This document shows positions 42,157 through 51,699 of a stretch of 64,000 nucleotides of DNA, piece by piece. How positions within the stretch are numbered: the stretch's first letter is position 1; every line of letters starts with the position of its first letter. The DNA is from Coriobacteriaceae bacterium. GTDB taxonomy: Bacteria; Actinomycetota; Coriobacteriia; Coriobacteriales; Eggerthellaceae. Made by a program: the position numbers and the translations under genes. The notes beneath the pieces are model-generated. The model had not been told where the DNA came from and did not search any database. It saw only the letters and a list, made by a program, of their open reading frames with translations. The stretch spans positions 124,001 through 188,000 of the forward strand of contig SUUE01000003.1 in NCBI GenBank assembly GCA_015062685.1, in the 5' to 3' direction.

Positions 42157-42747
42157 ATGAATGGCTACATCGTTATAAACACATATCGATGCATAGGCTG
42201 TGGAACGTGTCAGGCTGCTTGCAGCGAAGGCCACCAAAAGGCCGGGCTGCAAGCAGCTCCCCGCCTGTCGCTGGTCTTGGCCAGCGACGTGTCGGCGGCG
42301 GTTACCTGCCATCATTGCGACGGGGCGCCCTGCATGCAGGTGTGCCCTGTCCGGGCGATCACCAACGAGAACGGTTCGATCCATGTCAACGAGCAGACGT
42401 GCGTCGGGTGCAAGATGTGCGCAATCGTCTGCCCGTTCGGGGCGATCCATCCTTCCGGAACTTCCATTGCTGGTGTCGCCGGCATGAAATATGACACGCC
42501 TACGTTCCCTTCCTCCCGCAGCGAACTGCTGCAGTGGGAGGCGGGCGTAGCCACCAGGGCGGTCAAATGCGACCTATGCTCCTTCGATCCCGAAGGCCCC
42601 CATTGCGTCAAAGCGTGCACGACTAACGCCTTGAGCTACGTGGACGAGGCTACGGTCAAGTCGACGTTGCGAAAGGAACGTGCCATCGCCGCGGACGCGA
42701 GCGATCAATACGCGCACGATCTTACGAGGATGGGGGTCCGAAGATGA
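42157..42747 (+). CDS. HycB-like iron-sulfur subunit
   Basis: A 196-residue four-cluster ferredoxin (CIGCGTCQAAC, CHHCDGAPCMQVC, CVGCKMCAIVC, CDLC...CVKAC). ATG 42157 has AAGAGG 6 nt upstream; the frame is open to 42124. It is the likely intermediate between FdhF and the membrane hydrogenase, comparable with HycB or HyfA. It overlaps hyfB by 4 nt (ATGA). Confidence 0.9.
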   Translation: MNGYIVINTYRCIGCGTCQAACSEGHQKAGLQAAPRLSLVLASDVSAAVTCHHCDGAPCMQVCPVRAITNENGSIHVNEQTCVGCKMCAIVCPFGAIHPSGTSIAGVAGMKYDTPTFPSSRSELLQWEAGVATRAVKCDLCSFDPEGPHCVKACTTNALSYVDEATVKSTLRKERAIAADASDQYAHDLTRMGVRR

Positions 42748-44771
42748 GTATGACTATCCTGCTCGCCTCGATCGCGGTCTCCGTCGCCGGCGGCATCCTT
42801 GCTTTCCTTCTGGGCAAGAGCGCCGGGGCGGCCAAGGTCGTAGCGTGCCTGTTCGGCATGGTGTCGGCGTTGCTCGCCGCGTATGCCGGCGTCGGGGGCG
42901 TTTTCGGTGCGGAGACGGCTTTCGCCGTCGCGACGCCGTTCGCCTTCGCCGATTTCACCTTGCTTCTCAACCCGATCGCCGGGCTCCTCCTGGTGATCAT
43001 CAACGTTCTTGCGTTCGCGGCGTTCCTTTACGGCCTGTCCTATTTCGACGAGTACCGCGAAAACGGGCTGGGGGCCATGGGCTTGTTCATGAACCTCTTC
43101 GTGGCGTCCATGAACGTGCTGGTGGTTGCCGACAACGCGTTCTGGTTCCTGGTGTTCTTCGAGCTCATGTCGTTGACGTCGTATTTCCTCGTGGTCATCG
43201 AGCAGAAGGAGCAGTCCATCAAGGGCGGTTTCATGTATCTGGTCATGGCGCACGTCGGCTTCCTGATGATCATGATCTCCTACTTCATCATGTCGTCCCA
43301 GACCGGCAGCTTCGAGTTCGCCACCTACCGCGTGCACGACTTCGGCCCCATCTTCGGGTCGCTCGTGTTCGTGCTCGCGTTCTTCGGCTTCGGTTGCAAG
43401 GCGGGCATGGTGCCCTTCCATTCCTGGCTGCCCCAGGCGCACCCCGCCGCGCCCTCCAACGTGTCGGCGCTCATGTCCGGCGGCATGATCAAGATCGGCG
43501 TCTTCGGCATCATCAAGGTCGGCTTCGACCTTCTGTCCGGAACCGAGTGCATGCTGTGGTGGGGCCTGCTGGTCCTCGTCATCGGGGCGCTGTCCTCGGT
43601 GCTGGGCGTCGTCTACGCCCTGGGCGAGCATGACATCAAGAAGCTGCTGGCTTACCACTCCGTCGAGAACATCGGCATCATCTTGCTCGGCGTCGGCCTC
43701 GCGTTCATCGGCGTCTCGATGAACCAGCCTGCGCTGGCCGGCCTCGCGCTTCTAGCGGGCGTCTACCACATGCTCAACCACGCCATGTTCAAGGGCCTGC
43801 TCTTCCTGGGCGCCGGCTCCGTGCTCTACTCCACGGGTACGCGCAACATGGAGAAGATGGGCGGGCTCGTGCACGTCATGCCCGTAACGGCCATGTGCTT
43901 CCTCATCGGTAGCTTGGCCATCTCGGCAATACCGCCGCTCAACGGCTTTGTTTCCGAGTGGTTCACCTACCAGGCCATGTTCAGCGCGGCGCTCATGGGC
44001 GATGTCATGATCAAGGCCTTCGCCGCGTTCGCCGCAGTTGCGCTCGCCATAACCGGCGCGCTCGCGGTGACGTGCTTCGTCAAGGCCTACGGCGTCACGT
44101 TCCTGGGCGCTGGCAGGTCCGAAGAGGCGACGCAGGCCAAGGAAGTTCCTGTTTCCATGAGGGCGTCCATGATCATCATCGCGGCCATCTGCGTGTTCCT
44201 CGGCTTGGGCGCGCCCCTTTGCGCCCCCGCGCTCGAGGGCGTGGCGGCTTCCGTACTCGGCGGAAGCTCCCTTGCGGTCACGAGCGGGACGGCGGTCGTC
44301 AACGGCGTCACCGAAGGCGCCATTTCCACGCCGCTTGTCGCCATCTTGCTGATCGCGGCCGTGATCGTGGCCGTGGGCATCCGCTCGGTGTTCTCCAGCG
44401 GCGGCTCCTCGGTGCGACGCGACCCCTGGGCGTGCGGCTACAAGGCCGAAGGCGAGATGCCGGTCATCGCGACCACGTTCGCGTCCGAGGTCAAGTGGGT
44501 CATGGGGCCGTTGTACGCCGTGCGCGATGCGCTCGTGGGCACCTCCCCGAGCTTCGGTAGGGCGTTCACGTCGCTCGTCAACGGGGCGCGCGTGGCGGAG
44601 ACGGTGGGCGACAAGCGCATCGTCGACCCCGTCGCTTCGTTCGTCGATTGGATTGCGAAGCTCTCGCAGCGCATCGAGGCCGGTGACTCCCGCCTTTACA
44701 TCATCTACATCGTCGTCGCTTTGGTGGCCTTGCTCGCTGCAACGGTCGTCTTGATGGGAGGTGCGGCATAA
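42744..44771 (+). CDS. hyfB: Hydrogenase-4 membrane subunit B (antiporter-like)
   Basis: A 675-residue polytopic protein of the NuoL/Mrp antiporter family, about 16 helices. The core proton-channel part carries the conserved Lys/His helices: GCKAGMVPFHSWLPQAHPAAPSNVSALMSG. A C-terminal extension with helices follows the antiporter core. It is one of three antiporter-like subunits in the operon (B, D, F), which marks it as the larger FHL-2 type rather than FHL-1. Confidence 0.92.
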   Translation: MSMTILLASIAVSVAGGILAFLLGKSAGAAKVVACLFGMVSALLAAYAGVGGVFGAETAFAVATPFAFADFTLLLNPIAGLLLVIINVLAFAAFLYGLSYFDEYRENGLGAMGLFMNLFVASMNVLVVADNAFWFLVFFELMSLTSYFLVVIEQKEQSIKGGFMYLVMAHVGFLMIMISYFIMSSQTGSFEFATYRVHDFGPIFGSLVFVLAFFGFGCKAGMVPFHSWLPQAHPAAPSNVSALMSGGMIKIGVFGIIKVGFDLLSGTECMLWWGLLVLVIGALSSVLGVVYALGEHDIKKLLAYHSVENIGIILLGVGLAFIGVSMNQPALAGLALLAGVYHMLNHAMFKGLLFLGAGSVLYSTGTRNMEKMGGLVHVMPVTAMCFLIGSLAISAIPPLNGFVSEWFTYQAMFSAALMGDVMIKAFAAFAAVALAITGALAVTCFVKAYGVTFLGAGRSEEATQAKEVPVSMRASMIIIAAICVFLGLGAPLCAPALEGVAASVLGGSSLAVTSGTAVVNGVTEGAISTPLVAILLIAAVIVAVGIRSVFSSGGSSVRRDPWACGYKAEGEMPVIATTFASEVKWVMGPLYAVRDALVGTSPSFGRAFTSLVNGARVAETVGDKRIVDPVASFVDWIAKLSQRIEAGDSRLYIIYIVVALVALLAATVVLMGGAA

Positions 44772-45697
44772 TGGAAATCGTAGTTGCCATTCTGCAGGCG
44801 CTGCTCCTGATGCTTCTGGCGCCCTTGACCTCCGGCATCGGCCGTTGGCTGCGCGCGAAGATCCATACGCGCAAGGGCCCTTCGATCTTCCAGGACTATT
44901 ACGACATCATCAAGCTGTTCAAGCGCGATGACGTCCGCACCGAGAGCTCGACGTTCATCTCGCGGGGCATGCCCGTCCTCTACGTGGGCGTGTGCTTCGT
45001 GCTGGCCATGGGCATGCCGATGGCCACCCGCGCGTGCCCGATCCCGGTGCTCGGCGACATCATCCTGATCATCTACCTGCTCGCCCTGCCTCGCTTCTTC
45101 TTCGGCTTGGCCGGCGTCGACCGCTCGGGCAACTATGCCTCGATCGGCGGCATCCGCGAGCTCATCGTGGGCATCCTGGTTGAGCCTTCCATGATGTTGG
45201 CTCTCTTTGCTGCCGCCATGGTGCTCGGCACCACCAACGTGGGCGCCATGGGTGGAATTGTCGGCTCGATGCAGCTCGCATCTCCCGTTGGCGTGCTCGT
45301 TGCAGGTGCGGCGTTCGCCATCGCGTGCTACATCGAGCTCGGCAAATTGCCCTACGACGTGGCCGAAGCGGAGCAGGAGCTGCAGGAAGGCCCGCTTTCG
45401 GAATACTCCGGTCCGTCGTTGGGCATGATCAAGGTTGCCATGACCATGAAGCAGATCCTCGTGGTCAGCTGGTTCGTCGCGATCTTCCTGCCATTCGGCA
45501 GCGCCGTCGAGATGACGGTGCCGGCCATGGCCCTCGGGCTGGTGGCCTACTTGGTGAAGATGGCCGTCCTGTTCCTCGTGATCCTGGTCATCGAAAACCT
45601 CGTCGCACGTGTTCGTTTCAAGCTTATGGGCAAGCAGACCTGGGCCGTCGTCGGCATCGCCGTCCTGGCTTTCGTGTTCTGCGCCCTTGGAATCTAA
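44771..45697 (+). CDS. hyfC: Hydrogenase-4 membrane subunit C (NuoH-like)
   Basis: A 308-residue membrane protein with eight or nine helices, homologous to HycD and NuoH. Conserved features: RKGPSIFQDYYDIIKLFKRDD near the start, and the cytoplasmic loop PYDVAEAEQELQEGPLSEYSG that contacts the hydrogenase module. It overlaps hyfB by 1 nt. Confidence 0.93.
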   Translation: MEIVVAILQALLLMLLAPLTSGIGRWLRAKIHTRKGPSIFQDYYDIIKLFKRDDVRTESSTFISRGMPVLYVGVCFVLAMGMPMATRACPIPVLGDIILIIYLLALPRFFFGLAGVDRSGNYASIGGIRELIVGILVEPSMMLALFAAAMVLGTTNVGAMGGIVGSMQLASPVGVLVAGAAFAIACYIELGKLPYDVAEAEQELQEGPLSEYSGPSLGMIKVAMTMKQILVVSWFVAIFLPFGSAVEMTVPAMALGLVAYLVKMAVLFLVILVIENLVARVRFKLMGKQTWAVVGIAVLAFVFCALGI

Positions 45698-45712
45698 GGG
45701 AGGTGTTTGAGG

Positions 45713-47170
45713 ATGGGATTTAACCTCGCCATGTTGGCAATCGCCTCCATACTAGTGCCCTTCATCGCCTCGCTCATCATCGTCGTGTGCCCGAGGCCCG
45801 CGGCGAAGGTCATCTGCATCGTGGCGGCAGGCGTTTCCACGCTGTGCGCGATCATGACCTGGGTCGACCTCGGTACGTCGGGCTTGGATAGCGTGCATGT
45901 CACGCTCGCCGCCATCGGCGACGTCGAGATCATGGGGCTTGCCATCGACAAGGTCAGCGTCATGCTCGCAACCGCGTTCGTGAGCATCGGCCTGCTCATC
46001 GCGATTTACTCGGTCGGTTACCTCAACGAGGGGAACCGCGAGCATCCCGATAAGCCCCGCAGGCGTTTCTACGCGTTCTTCACCGTGTTCATCGGCGCCA
46101 TGGCCGGCCTGGTGTTCAGCTCCACGATCATCGGGCAGCTGGTGTTCTTCGAGATCACCGGCGCATGCTCGTGGGCTCTGATCGGCTATTACGACACGCC
46201 GACCGCGCGCAAGGCCGCCATGAAGGCGCTCATTCTGACGCACATCGGCTCTCTGGGCCTCTACGTGGCAGCCGGCGCGCTCTTCACGCAGACCGGGACA
46301 TTTGCCATAAGCGCCATAGCGGGGCTCGCCGACGGCTGGAAGGTCTTCGTGCTCATCGGCGTCATCATCGCCGCTTGGGCTAAGTCGGCGCAGCTGCCGT
46401 TCTACATGTGGCTGCCGTCCGCAATGGAAGCCCCGACGCCCGTGTCGGCCTACCTGCACGGCGCGTCCATGGTCAAGGTCGGCGTCGCGGTGCTCGCCCG
46501 CGAGCTCATGTGCGCCGGCGCCATTCCCGAGGTTGTTGGTTGGGTCATCATCGTCGGCGCGATCATCACGTGCATCTTCAGCTTCGTCATGTATCTGCCC
46601 CAAACCGATATGAAGCGCCTGCTCGCGTTCTCGACCATCAGCCAGCTGTCCTACATGTTCCTGGCGTTCGGGTTCTACGTGTTCGGCAGCAACCTCGCGC
46701 TGGAGGGGGGCATCGCGCACATCTTCAACCATGCGTTCGCAAAGACCCTGTTCTTCCTCACGGCTGGTGCGTTCAGCTACACGTTGGGCACTCGCATGCT
46801 TCCCAAGCTGCGGGGCGTTCTCAAGAAGCAGCCGCTGCTCGGCGTCGCGTTCGCGTTCGCTGCCCTGGGCATTGCGGGCGTTCCGCCCATGAACGGCTTC
46901 TTCAGCAAGACGCTCATCTTCGCCGGCGGCTTCATCACCGCGGCGAACAGCGGGCATCCTGCGCTGATGGTCATCGTGATCATCGCCCTGATAGAGACGG
47001 TGGGCTGCTTCGCCTGGTTCCTCAAGTGGATCGGGCAGGTGCTCTTCGGCGAGCCTTCCGAGGTCGTCGCGGCTGCCAAGCCGGTGCCGAAGGCCATGGT
47101 GGTTTCCTTCGTCGTTCTGTTGGTCATGACCGTTTGCTCCAGCTTCATCGCTGCAGCGTGGCTTGGATAG
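45713..47170 (+). CDS. hyfD: Hydrogenase-4 membrane subunit D (NuoL-like antiporter)
   Basis: A 485-residue polytopic antiporter-like subunit. ATG 45713 has GGGAGG 8 nt upstream. Signature SAQLPFYMWLPSAMEAPTPVSAYLHGASMVKVG, with the Lys/His residues of the ion path. Its presence with HyfE and HyfF distinguishes this system from E. coli FHL-1, which lacks them. Confidence 0.92.
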   Translation: MGFNLAMLAIASILVPFIASLIIVVCPRPAAKVICIVAAGVSTLCAIMTWVDLGTSGLDSVHVTLAAIGDVEIMGLAIDKVSVMLATAFVSIGLLIAIYSVGYLNEGNREHPDKPRRRFYAFFTVFIGAMAGLVFSSTIIGQLVFFEITGACSWALIGYYDTPTARKAAMKALILTHIGSLGLYVAAGALFTQTGTFAISAIAGLADGWKVFVLIGVIIAAWAKSAQLPFYMWLPSAMEAPTPVSAYLHGASMVKVGVAVLARELMCAGAIPEVVGWVIIVGAIITCIFSFVMYLPQTDMKRLLAFSTISQLSYMFLAFGFYVFGSNLALEGGIAHIFNHAFAKTLFFLTAGAFSYTLGTRMLPKLRGVLKKQPLLGVAFAFAALGIAGVPPMNGFFSKTLIFAGGFITAANSGHPALMVIVIIALIETVGCFAWFLKWIGQVLFGEPSEVVAAAKPVPKAMVVSFVVLLVMTVCSSFIAAAWLG

Positions 47171-47179
47171 GAGGGGAAA

Positions 47180-47833
47180 ATGAACGGGTTTACCCTGGTG
47201 AATATCCTTGGCGCGCTCCTGATCGTCACGTCGCTCTACATCGTGCTGGAGCGAGCGCCTCGCAAGGCAGCGTTCGGCTACGTCGTTCAGTCTCTGGTTC
47301 TCATCGGGTGCTTCCTGGCGCTCGGCGTGACGACGGGTTCTGTCGAGCTTTACGAGTGGTCCGCGACGGCTTTCATCACGAAGGTCGTGGTGGTGCCCAG
47401 CGTCGTGATCTTCCTTTCGAAGAAGATCGGCGATGCGGGGTCGGACCTTGAGCCGAGGCTCACGACCACCAAGGCCATCGTCTTGGTGGCTGCCGAAGTG
47501 GCCGTGTGCTTCATCGCCGTGCAAGGCATCAACCTTCCGGCGGCTGCCGAGGTCAAGCCGGCGCTGGCCATTTCGCTTGCGCACTTCTTCATTGGCCTGA
47601 CCTGCATTGTCACGCAACGGAACATCGTCAAGCAGCTCTTCGGCTATTGCCTGATGGAGAACGGCTCGCATTTGACGCTCGCGCTGCTCGCCTCAAATGC
47701 GCCGTCGCTCGTCGAGATCGGCATCACCACCGACGCGTTCTTCGCGGTGATCATCCTTTCGGTGCTGGTCTACCGCATGCACAACGTCGCCCACACGGTG
47801 AGCGCCGACGACCTGACGGAATTGAAAGGGTAG
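47180..47833 (+). CDS. hyfE: Hydrogenase-4 membrane subunit E
   Basis: A 217-residue membrane protein with six or seven helices, of the HyfE family (NuoK-like C-terminal part). The helix NIVKQLFGYCLMENGSHLTLALLA carries a buried Glu (MENG) as in NuoK. AGGAGGGG precedes the ATG, and hyfF follows by 4 nt. Confidence 0.88.
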   Translation: MNGFTLVNILGALLIVTSLYIVLERAPRKAAFGYVVQSLVLIGCFLALGVTTGSVELYEWSATAFITKVVVVPSVVIFLSKKIGDAGSDLEPRLTTTKAIVLVAAEVAVCFIAVQGINLPAAAEVKPALAISLAHFFIGLTCIVTQRNIVKQLFGYCLMENGSHLTLALLASNAPSLVEIGITTDAFFAVIILSVLVYRMHNVAHTVSADDLTELKG

Positions 47834-47837
47834 GATC

Positions 47838-49415
47838 ATGACTGGTGAACTTTTGATCATCTTGATGCTCGTGCCGCTTGCGGCGGGCATCGTCATCGCC
47901 ATCCTCCCTTCGCGGGAGGGGCTAATCAAGGCCTATGCGGCGCTGCACGGCATCAACGTCGTCGCGGTGCTCGCCTTGAGCTTCGCCGCGATAGCCGGCG
48001 TCGTGGGGTCGGGCGAGATCGCCACGGCCCTGGGCGGTTGGTTCCGTTTGGATCAGCTGTCCTGCATCTTCGTGGGCCTCATCGGGTTCATCGGGTGCAT
48101 GACGGGCCTCTATGCAATTTCCTACATTGGCCACGACGTGCGGCGCGGGGCCATGACCGCGGGCAAGGTGAAGCAGTTCTACCTGTTCTTCAGCTTGTTC
48201 ATCTTCACGATGCTCGTGGCGGCGCTGTCGAACAACATCTTCATGATGTGGGTCGCCGTCGAGGCCACCACGCTGTCGACCATCTTCCTGGTGGGCGCCT
48301 ACGATGCGAAGCCCTCGCTCGAGGCGGCTTGGAAATACGCTATCGTCTGCATGTCGGGCGTCGCGTTCGGCCTCTACGGCACCGTGCTCGTCTACGCTAA
48401 CGCGGCGAGCATCCTGCCCGACCCGAGCCAGGCGGCCTTCTGGACCGCGATCCTGCCCTATGCCGGGCAGTTCGACAAGTTGACCGTCGCGCTGGCCTTC
48501 GTCTTCGTGACGGTGGGCTTCGGCACCAAGGCGGGTTTGTTCCCGATGCACACGTGGCTGCCCGACGCCCACTCCGAGGCGCCGAGCCCCGTGTCGGGCC
48601 TGCTCTCCGGTGTGCTCCTCAAGTGCGCCATGCTGCTCATCATCCGCTACTACATCCTGGCGTGCGAAGCGCTGGGGGGCACGTTCCCGAAGACGATCAT
48701 GCTCGTTATCGGCATCCTGTCGGTTGCCGTGGCCGCGCTCTCGGTGTTCTCGCAAGACGACATCAAGCGCAAGCTGGCCTACCACTCCGTCGAGAACATC
48801 GGCATCGTCGCCCTGTTCCTCGGCTTCGGCGGCCCCCTCGGCATCGCGGCCGCGCTGCTGCATTGCGTGACCCACGGCCTGACCAAGGCGTTCCTGTTCT
48901 GCCTGTCGGGCAACGTCCTCATGAAGTACGGCACGCGCGACCTCAACAAGATGGGCGGCCTGATCAAGGCAATGCCGGCGACCGGCGTTCTGCTGGCACT
49001 GGGCTTCTTTGCCCTGGCGGGCTTCCCTCCCTTCGCCATGTTCGTGTCCGAGGTGTCGGGCATCGTCGCCGGCGTCGCGGACGGGCAATGGGTCGTCCTC
49101 GTGATCTTCGTGATCGCGCTCACCATCGTGGTCGCGGCATGCGCCCATGTGGTCACCGCGGCCGTGTTCGGCAAGGTGCCCGACCACGTGGAGAAGGGCG
49201 ACGTCGGTTTCGCGGCGTTGCTGCCGGAGGTTGTCCTGGCCGTCACGCTCCTGTGGTTCGGCGTCGCCGCCCCGCAGCCCATGCTGCAATGCGTCGAGGA
49301 CGCCACGGGGATCGTCACGCAATCCAGCACCGAGGCGCTGCACGAAACGCCCGTCGTGAACATCCTGTTCAGCCAGACCGATGCCGCTTCCGCGGGCACG
49401 ATAGTCGAAAGGTAA
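47838..49415 (+). CDS. hyfF: Hydrogenase-4 membrane subunit F (NuoN-like antiporter)
   Basis: A 525-residue antiporter-like membrane subunit, about 14 helices. The core motif is GFGTKAGLFPMHTWLPDAHSEAPSPVSGLLSG, with a later LAYHSVENIGIV segment. It is the third ion-channel-type subunit of the complex. The stop is 6 nt before hyfG. Confidence 0.92.
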   Translation: MTGELLIILMLVPLAAGIVIAILPSREGLIKAYAALHGINVVAVLALSFAAIAGVVGSGEIATALGGWFRLDQLSCIFVGLIGFIGCMTGLYAISYIGHDVRRGAMTAGKVKQFYLFFSLFIFTMLVAALSNNIFMMWVAVEATTLSTIFLVGAYDAKPSLEAAWKYAIVCMSGVAFGLYGTVLVYANAASILPDPSQAAFWTAILPYAGQFDKLTVALAFVFVTVGFGTKAGLFPMHTWLPDAHSEAPSPVSGLLSGVLLKCAMLLIIRYYILACEALGGTFPKTIMLVIGILSVAVAALSVFSQDDIKRKLAYHSVENIGIVALFLGFGGPLGIAAALLHCVTHGLTKAFLFCLSGNVLMKYGTRDLNKMGGLIKAMPATGVLLALGFFALAGFPPFAMFVSEVSGIVAGVADGQWVVLVIFVIALTIVVAACAHVVTAAVFGKVPDHVEKGDVGFAALLPEVVLAVTLLWFGVAAPQPMLQCVEDATGIVTQSSTEALHETPVVNILFSQTDAASAGTIVER

Positions 49416-49421
49416 GGGGTT

Positions 49422-51143
49422 ATGAAGAACAAGAAGGAGCTTCGCATCGGCGAAACCCACGTCGAAGCCGTGAGGAGCCATTTCCCCGGCTCGATCGTCG
49501 ATGCGAGCTGGCAGGGGGAAGAGCAGCTCTGCATCACCGTGAAGCTCGACATGTTGCCGGACGTGGTCGAGTTCCTCTACTACGGACGCGGTGGCTGGAT
49601 GCCGGTCATGGTCGGCAACGACGAGCGCTCGATTAACGGCAATTACGCTTTGTACTACGTTCTGTCCATGGAGGAAGAGGACCCGTGCTTCCTGACCGTC
49701 CGCGTCGAGGTGCCGCCCGAGCCGGGCGAGTACCCGAGCGTCACGCCGAGGGTCCCCGCCGCCGTGTGGAGCGAGCGCGAGGTGTACGACATGTTCGGCT
49801 TGCGCGCGATCAACATCATCGATAACCGCCGCCTGGTGCTGCCGGACGACTGGCCGGAAGGCCTGTACCCGCTACGCAAGGACAGCATGGACTACCGTCA
49901 CCGCCCGAAGATCGCGGCCGACATGGAAACCTACGAGTTCCTGCGCGAGACCGGCGACAGCGAGACGACGGTGATCCCCATGGGGCCGCTGCACATCACG
50001 TCCGACGAGCCCGGTCACTTCCGCCTGTTCGTCGAGGGCGAGACCATCGTGGACGCCGATTACCGCCTGTTTTACGTGCACCGCGGCATGGAGAAATGTG
50101 CCGAGCAGCGCCTGAACTACGACGCCGTGACGTTCTTCGCCGACCGCATCTGCGGCATCTGCGGTTGCGCGCACTCGGTGGCTTACGCCGAGTCGGTCGA
50201 GAACGCCCAGGGCATCGTGGTGCCTCCGCGAGCGCAGTACATCCGCTCGATCGTGCTCGAGGTGGAACGCTTGCACTCGCACTTGCTCAACCTGGGCCTC
50301 GTGTGTCACTACTGCGGTTTCGACACCGGCTTCAACCATTTCTTCCGCGTGCGCGAGAAGTCCATGGACATGGCCGAGCGCATCACCGGCCACCGCAAGA
50401 CCTACGGCCTCAACCTCATCGGCGGCGTGAGGCGCGACATCCTGAAGGAGCAGGCCGGCACGCTGCAGCTCGTCCGCGAGCTGCGCACCGAGACCCAGCA
50501 GCTCGTCGAGGAACTGCTGGGCACGCCGAACTTCGACGCCCGCACCAAGGGCATCGGCATCCTCGACCCGAAGGTGGCCCGCGATTACAGCCCCGTCGGG
50601 CCGACGGTGCGCGGCAGCGGCTTCGCCCGCGACGCGCGCTACCAGCACGCGTTCGACGGCTACAAGAGCCTGAAGGACTGGAAGCCCAAGGTTCAGACCG
50701 GGTGCGACGTGCAGAGCCGCACGCTCGTGCGCATCGAGGAGTTCTTCGATAGCCTCGACATGATCGAGGAGTTGCTCACCAACGCGCCGGGCGGCCCGAT
50801 CCTCACCGAGGACTGGACCTACACGCCGCACAAGTTCGGCGTGGCCGTGACCGAGGCGCCGCGCGGCGAGGACGTGCACTGGTCCATGGTCGGCGACAAC
50901 CAGAAGTGCTACCGCTGGCGCGCCAAGGCCGCCACGTACAGCAACTGGCCCGTCTTGCGCAGCATGTTCAGGGGCAACACGGTTTCGGACGCCGCGCTCA
51001 TCGTGGGCAGCATCGACCCGTGCTACTCCTGCACCGACCGCGTGACCGTGGTGGACGTGAAGAAGCAGACCTCCAAGGTCCTGACCAAGGATGAATTGGA
51101 GTTCTACTGCCGCAACAGGCGTCGTTCGCCGCTGATGGATTAA
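49422..51143 (+). CDS. hyfG: NiFe-hydrogenase large subunit, group 4 (NuoC-NuoD fusion)
   Basis: A 573-residue catalytic subunit, HycE/HyfG type: a NuoC-like domain (about 1-150), then the NiFe domain. Nickel ligands: C244 and C247 (DRICGICGCAH) and C534 and C537 (DPCYSCTDR). The tail after Arg540 (33 residues) is the extension that the maturation protease removes after nickel insertion; it resembles the HycE tail. HycI, the matching protease, is in the same operon. Confidence 0.95.
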   Translation: MKNKKELRIGETHVEAVRSHFPGSIVDASWQGEEQLCITVKLDMLPDVVEFLYYGRGGWMPVMVGNDERSINGNYALYYVLSMEEEDPCFLTVRVEVPPEPGEYPSVTPRVPAAVWSEREVYDMFGLRAINIIDNRRLVLPDDWPEGLYPLRKDSMDYRHRPKIAADMETYEFLRETGDSETTVIPMGPLHITSDEPGHFRLFVEGETIVDADYRLFYVHRGMEKCAEQRLNYDAVTFFADRICGICGCAHSVAYAESVENAQGIVVPPRAQYIRSIVLEVERLHSHLLNLGLVCHYCGFDTGFNHFFRVREKSMDMAERITGHRKTYGLNLIGGVRRDILKEQAGTLQLVRELRTETQQLVEELLGTPNFDARTKGIGILDPKVARDYSPVGPTVRGSGFARDARYQHAFDGYKSLKDWKPKVQTGCDVQSRTLVRIEEFFDSLDMIEELLTNAPGGPILTEDWTYTPHKFGVAVTEAPRGEDVHWSMVGDNQKCYRWRAKAATYSNWPVLRSMFRGNTVSDAALIVGSIDPCYSCTDRVTVVDVKKQTSKVLTKDELEFYCRNRRRSPLMD

Positions 51144-51153
51144 GGAGGCGGCC

Positions 51154-51696
51154 ATGCTGAAGACATTGGTCAATGCCCTGAAGACGGGCAACGCGACCAC
51201 GAAGTACCCGGCGGCGCCGATCGACTTGCCCTACGGCTACCGCGGCAAGCCCGAGCACAACGAGAAGCAGTGCATCGCCTGCGGAGCGTGCGCGTGCGCG
51301 TGCCCGCCCAACGCCATCCAGATGACGGCGGACGAAGGGGCCGGCACCGTCACGTGGAACATCCACTACGGCCGCTGCATCTTCTGCGGCCGCTGCGAGG
51401 AGGTGTGCCCGTTTTCCGCCATCAAGCTCGGCAACGAGTTCGAGCTCGCGGTCATGGCGGCAACCGACCTCGACGAGAGCAGCACGTACACGCTCGAGCC
51501 CTGCGCGGTTTGCGGCAAGCTGTTCGCGCCGCGCAAGCAGATCGCCTATGCGGAGGAGCTGTTGAAGAACGATTCCGGCATAACCGGAGAAGAGCTTGAC
51601 ACGGCCTTGGCGAGGCTGAGGGTGTGTCCCACGTGCAAGCGAACCCTGGATGCGCATACGGCCCAGGCAACTTCGCGCGTCGAAGGGGGGAGATAG
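51154..51696 (+). CDS. hyfH: Formate hydrogenlyase iron-sulfur subunit (NuoI-like)
   Basis: A 180-residue protein with two 4Fe-4S motifs (CIACGACACACPP, CIFCGRCEEVCPF) and an N-terminal amphipathic stretch, equivalent to HycF/HyfH. An extra C-terminal pair of CxxC motifs (CAVCGKLF, CPTCKR) may bind zinc. It links the small subunit with the HycB-like protein. AAGGAGGCGGCC precedes the ATG. Confidence 0.93.
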   Translation: MLKTLVNALKTGNATTKYPAAPIDLPYGYRGKPEHNEKQCIACGACACACPPNAIQMTADEGAGTVTWNIHYGRCIFCGRCEEVCPFSAIKLGNEFELAVMAATDLDESSTYTLEPCAVCGKLFAPRKQIAYAEELLKNDSGITGEELDTALARLRVCPTCKRTLDAHTAQATSRVEGGR

Positions 51697-51699
51697 GAC